This document shows positions 62,940 through 64,000 of a DNA stretch of 64,000 nucleotides, one piece after another (the first letter of the stretch is position 1; the number at the start of each line of letters is the position of its first letter). The translations under genes and the position numbers were made by a program. This DNA is from Dethiosulfovibrio peptidovorans. Lineage in GTDB: Bacteria; Synergistota; Synergistia; Synergistales; Dethiosulfovibrionaceae. A model generated the notes under the pieces. It had not been told where the DNA came from, did not search any database, and saw only the letters and a list, made by a program, of their open reading frames with translations. Where the stretch lies: assembly GCA_002748665.1 (NCBI GenBank), contig PDTB01000025.1, positions 1 to 64,000 of the forward strand, read 5' to 3'.

Positions 62940-64000
62940 CTACAAATCATCCCGTTGCTTTTTCGGTAGGACTATAAAGGTCTTCTGCAAAGAGCCCTCC
63001 ACGTAGTACTCGGAACGATAAACCTTCATAGTCCCCTCCTTGATCTTCCGCCGACGAATCTCACCGGGGAACTCAGCAGATGGGGGCAACTCGGACTCCA
63101 TGTCCTCTTGCCCCTGCTTCTGGTACATCAGCTCAATGATGACCTCGTTATTTCTCTCCCGATCGTCAAGTTCTCGAAAAAGCTCGGGAAGGCTCGATAT
63201 GGAGCGATCCACGTCGCCGGGTTCATCTCCATCCGGCTCCCCTAATCCACCGCCTCGAACCACCACCTGACAGGGACCGGCAGTATCCTCAGGGACCTTT
63301 ACACTAAAGGCCTTGGTTTGGCTCGCCCCTCTGTAAGGGCGGAGATCCACCGAGACCTGGATGGTTTCCCCCGGATTATACATATCCTTGTCCAGGTTGA
63401 TGGCGTCAGCGTAAAGGATTTTCGGTTTTGCCGTCATATCCAGGTCGAAGCGAACTCCCAGGGGGAGAACAGTCTGAAATGGATTGAGGGGAACCAGGCG
63501 AACCAGATCCTCAACTGACTTTGTAAGACGTTCGGTAAGATCCTCTGGAGAAAAATAATAATCCGTATAGGACCACTTTCTACGCAAGCCTCCACCATCA
63601 AAGGACACCCTCATCTTGGCAGTTCCGGCACCCCGTCGGCCCCAGAGCCGATCCACGAGTCCCATGAACACTTTTGGGATGGTCTTAGGCACCAAAAACG
63701 GATCGGGAACGGTCCGAAAGTTCCGAACCTCCCAAATGCCCTGATCCAGGTCGTGAAGCCTGAGAGTCAGGTCCATGGCCGGCGCAAAACGCCCCAGATG
63801 CCCCCCCACGGCCTGGGGACGATCCTGGGTCAACGTCCCCACGATGGGGCCGAAAGAGCCGATCTTGAAAGGCGCCTGTATACTGGGGATTACGTGGTGA
63901 ATCCAGGCCCGACAGACGGGAAACTCAACAGCCCCAGCCCCAAGAAACGGGTGTGCGAAAGCCAAAAAACGACCATCTCGGGAGAGCGCCGACAACGTCC
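62940..64000 (-). CDS. SpoIVB peptidase S55-like protein, C-terminal part (N-terminus off window)
   Basis: About 353 residues are visible and the frame stays open at the right edge. GRFLAFAHPFLGAGAVEFPV followed by VGTLTQDRP and GGHLGRFAP matches the second half of the S55-like domain found in acidobacterial exported proteins; the Ser-containing GMSGSP segment would lie upstream, outside the window. The remaining about 250 residues are beta-rich (VRFDLDMTAKPKI, YNPGETIQVSVDLRPYRG) and may be a surface or adaptor domain. Probably envelope-located, but its signal peptide cannot be seen. Confidence 0.75.
   Translation of the reverse strand, partial: TLSALSRDGRFLAFAHPFLGAGAVEFPVCRAWIHHVIPSIQAPFKIGSFGPIVGTLTQDRPQAVGGHLGRFAPAMDLTLRLHDLDQGIWEVRNFRTVPDPFLVPKTIPKVFMGLVDRLWGRRGAGTAKMRVSFDGGGLRRKWSYTDYYFSPEDLTERLTKSVEDLVRLVPLNPFQTVLPLGVRFDLDMTAKPKILYADAINLDKDMYNPGETIQVSVDLRPYRGASQTKAFSVKVPEDTAGPCQVVVRGGGLGEPDGDEPGDVDRSISSLPELFRELDDRERNNEVIIELMYQKQGQEDMESELPPSAEFPGEIRRRKIKEGTMKVYRSEYYVEGSLQKTFIVLPKKQRDDL

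Overview
The window is about 57% GC and reads as ordinary chromosomal backbone of an anaerobic, probably diderm bacterium. I think a Synergistota member (Dethiosulfovibrio-like) is the best fit, but this is inferred from gene content and order; no rRNA or phylogenetic marker was compared. Several gene orders resemble Bacillota (tmk-yaaR-holB-ricT, cdaA-cdaR-glmM-glmS with a glmS ribozyme, prs-rplY-pth-mfd). Others do not: a SpoIVB-S55-like protein of the acidobacterial type and a secreted beta-helix protein. Almost every gene is on the minus strand, and stop and start codons often overlap, which points to long, translationally coupled operons.

Layout. 1-761: N-terminal part of a secreted beta-helix repeat protein running off the left edge. 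1085-11329: housekeeping operon read as phoH, pgpH, ybeY, corC, era, recO, glyQ, glyS, ppsR. 11398-20420: glmU, prs, rplY, pth, mfd, mazG and an oxaloacetate decarboxylase-like carboxyltransferase. 20629-23087: a plus-strand accessory block with a small membrane protein, a CPBP protease, a secreted orphan and an AT-rich foreign-looking gene. 23116-36465: a structured RNA (6S-like candidate), dnaX, dnaE, pyk, nudL, cdaA, cdaR, glmM, a glmS ribozyme and glmS. 36500-44397: rpmE, thyX, DUF1385, prfA, prmC, trxB, a divergent PfkB kinase, fliS, a FlgN-like protein and an M48 peptidase. 44398-46640: an accessory island with a class III Fic enzyme beside a decayed surface-polysaccharide O-acetyltransferase locus. 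46641-54333: yerC, nth, a Lon-like protease, mnmA, cobO, an orphan hypF and a cold-shock gene with a clear promoter and terminator. 54413-61487: tmk, yaaR, holB, ricT, ftsY, an unknown gene, purB and glpX. 61540-64000: an M18 aminopeptidase and the C-terminal part of an S55-like protein running off the right edge.

How it fits together. Amino-sugar supply is concentrated here: glmS and glmM at 23-26.5 kb, glmU at 19 kb, with glmS apparently under self-cleaving ribozyme control. The c-di-AMP synthase cdaA and its regulator cdaR lie just upstream of glmM-glmS, and a PgpH-type phosphodiesterase lies at 8-10 kb, so both ends of c-di-AMP turnover are present. I found no tRNA, rRNA, CRISPR array, intact insertion sequence or prophage, and no convincing new multi-gene system. 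The most notable items are the glmS ribozyme, the structured RNA ahead of dnaX, the Fic island with its pseudogenes, and three unknown proteins.
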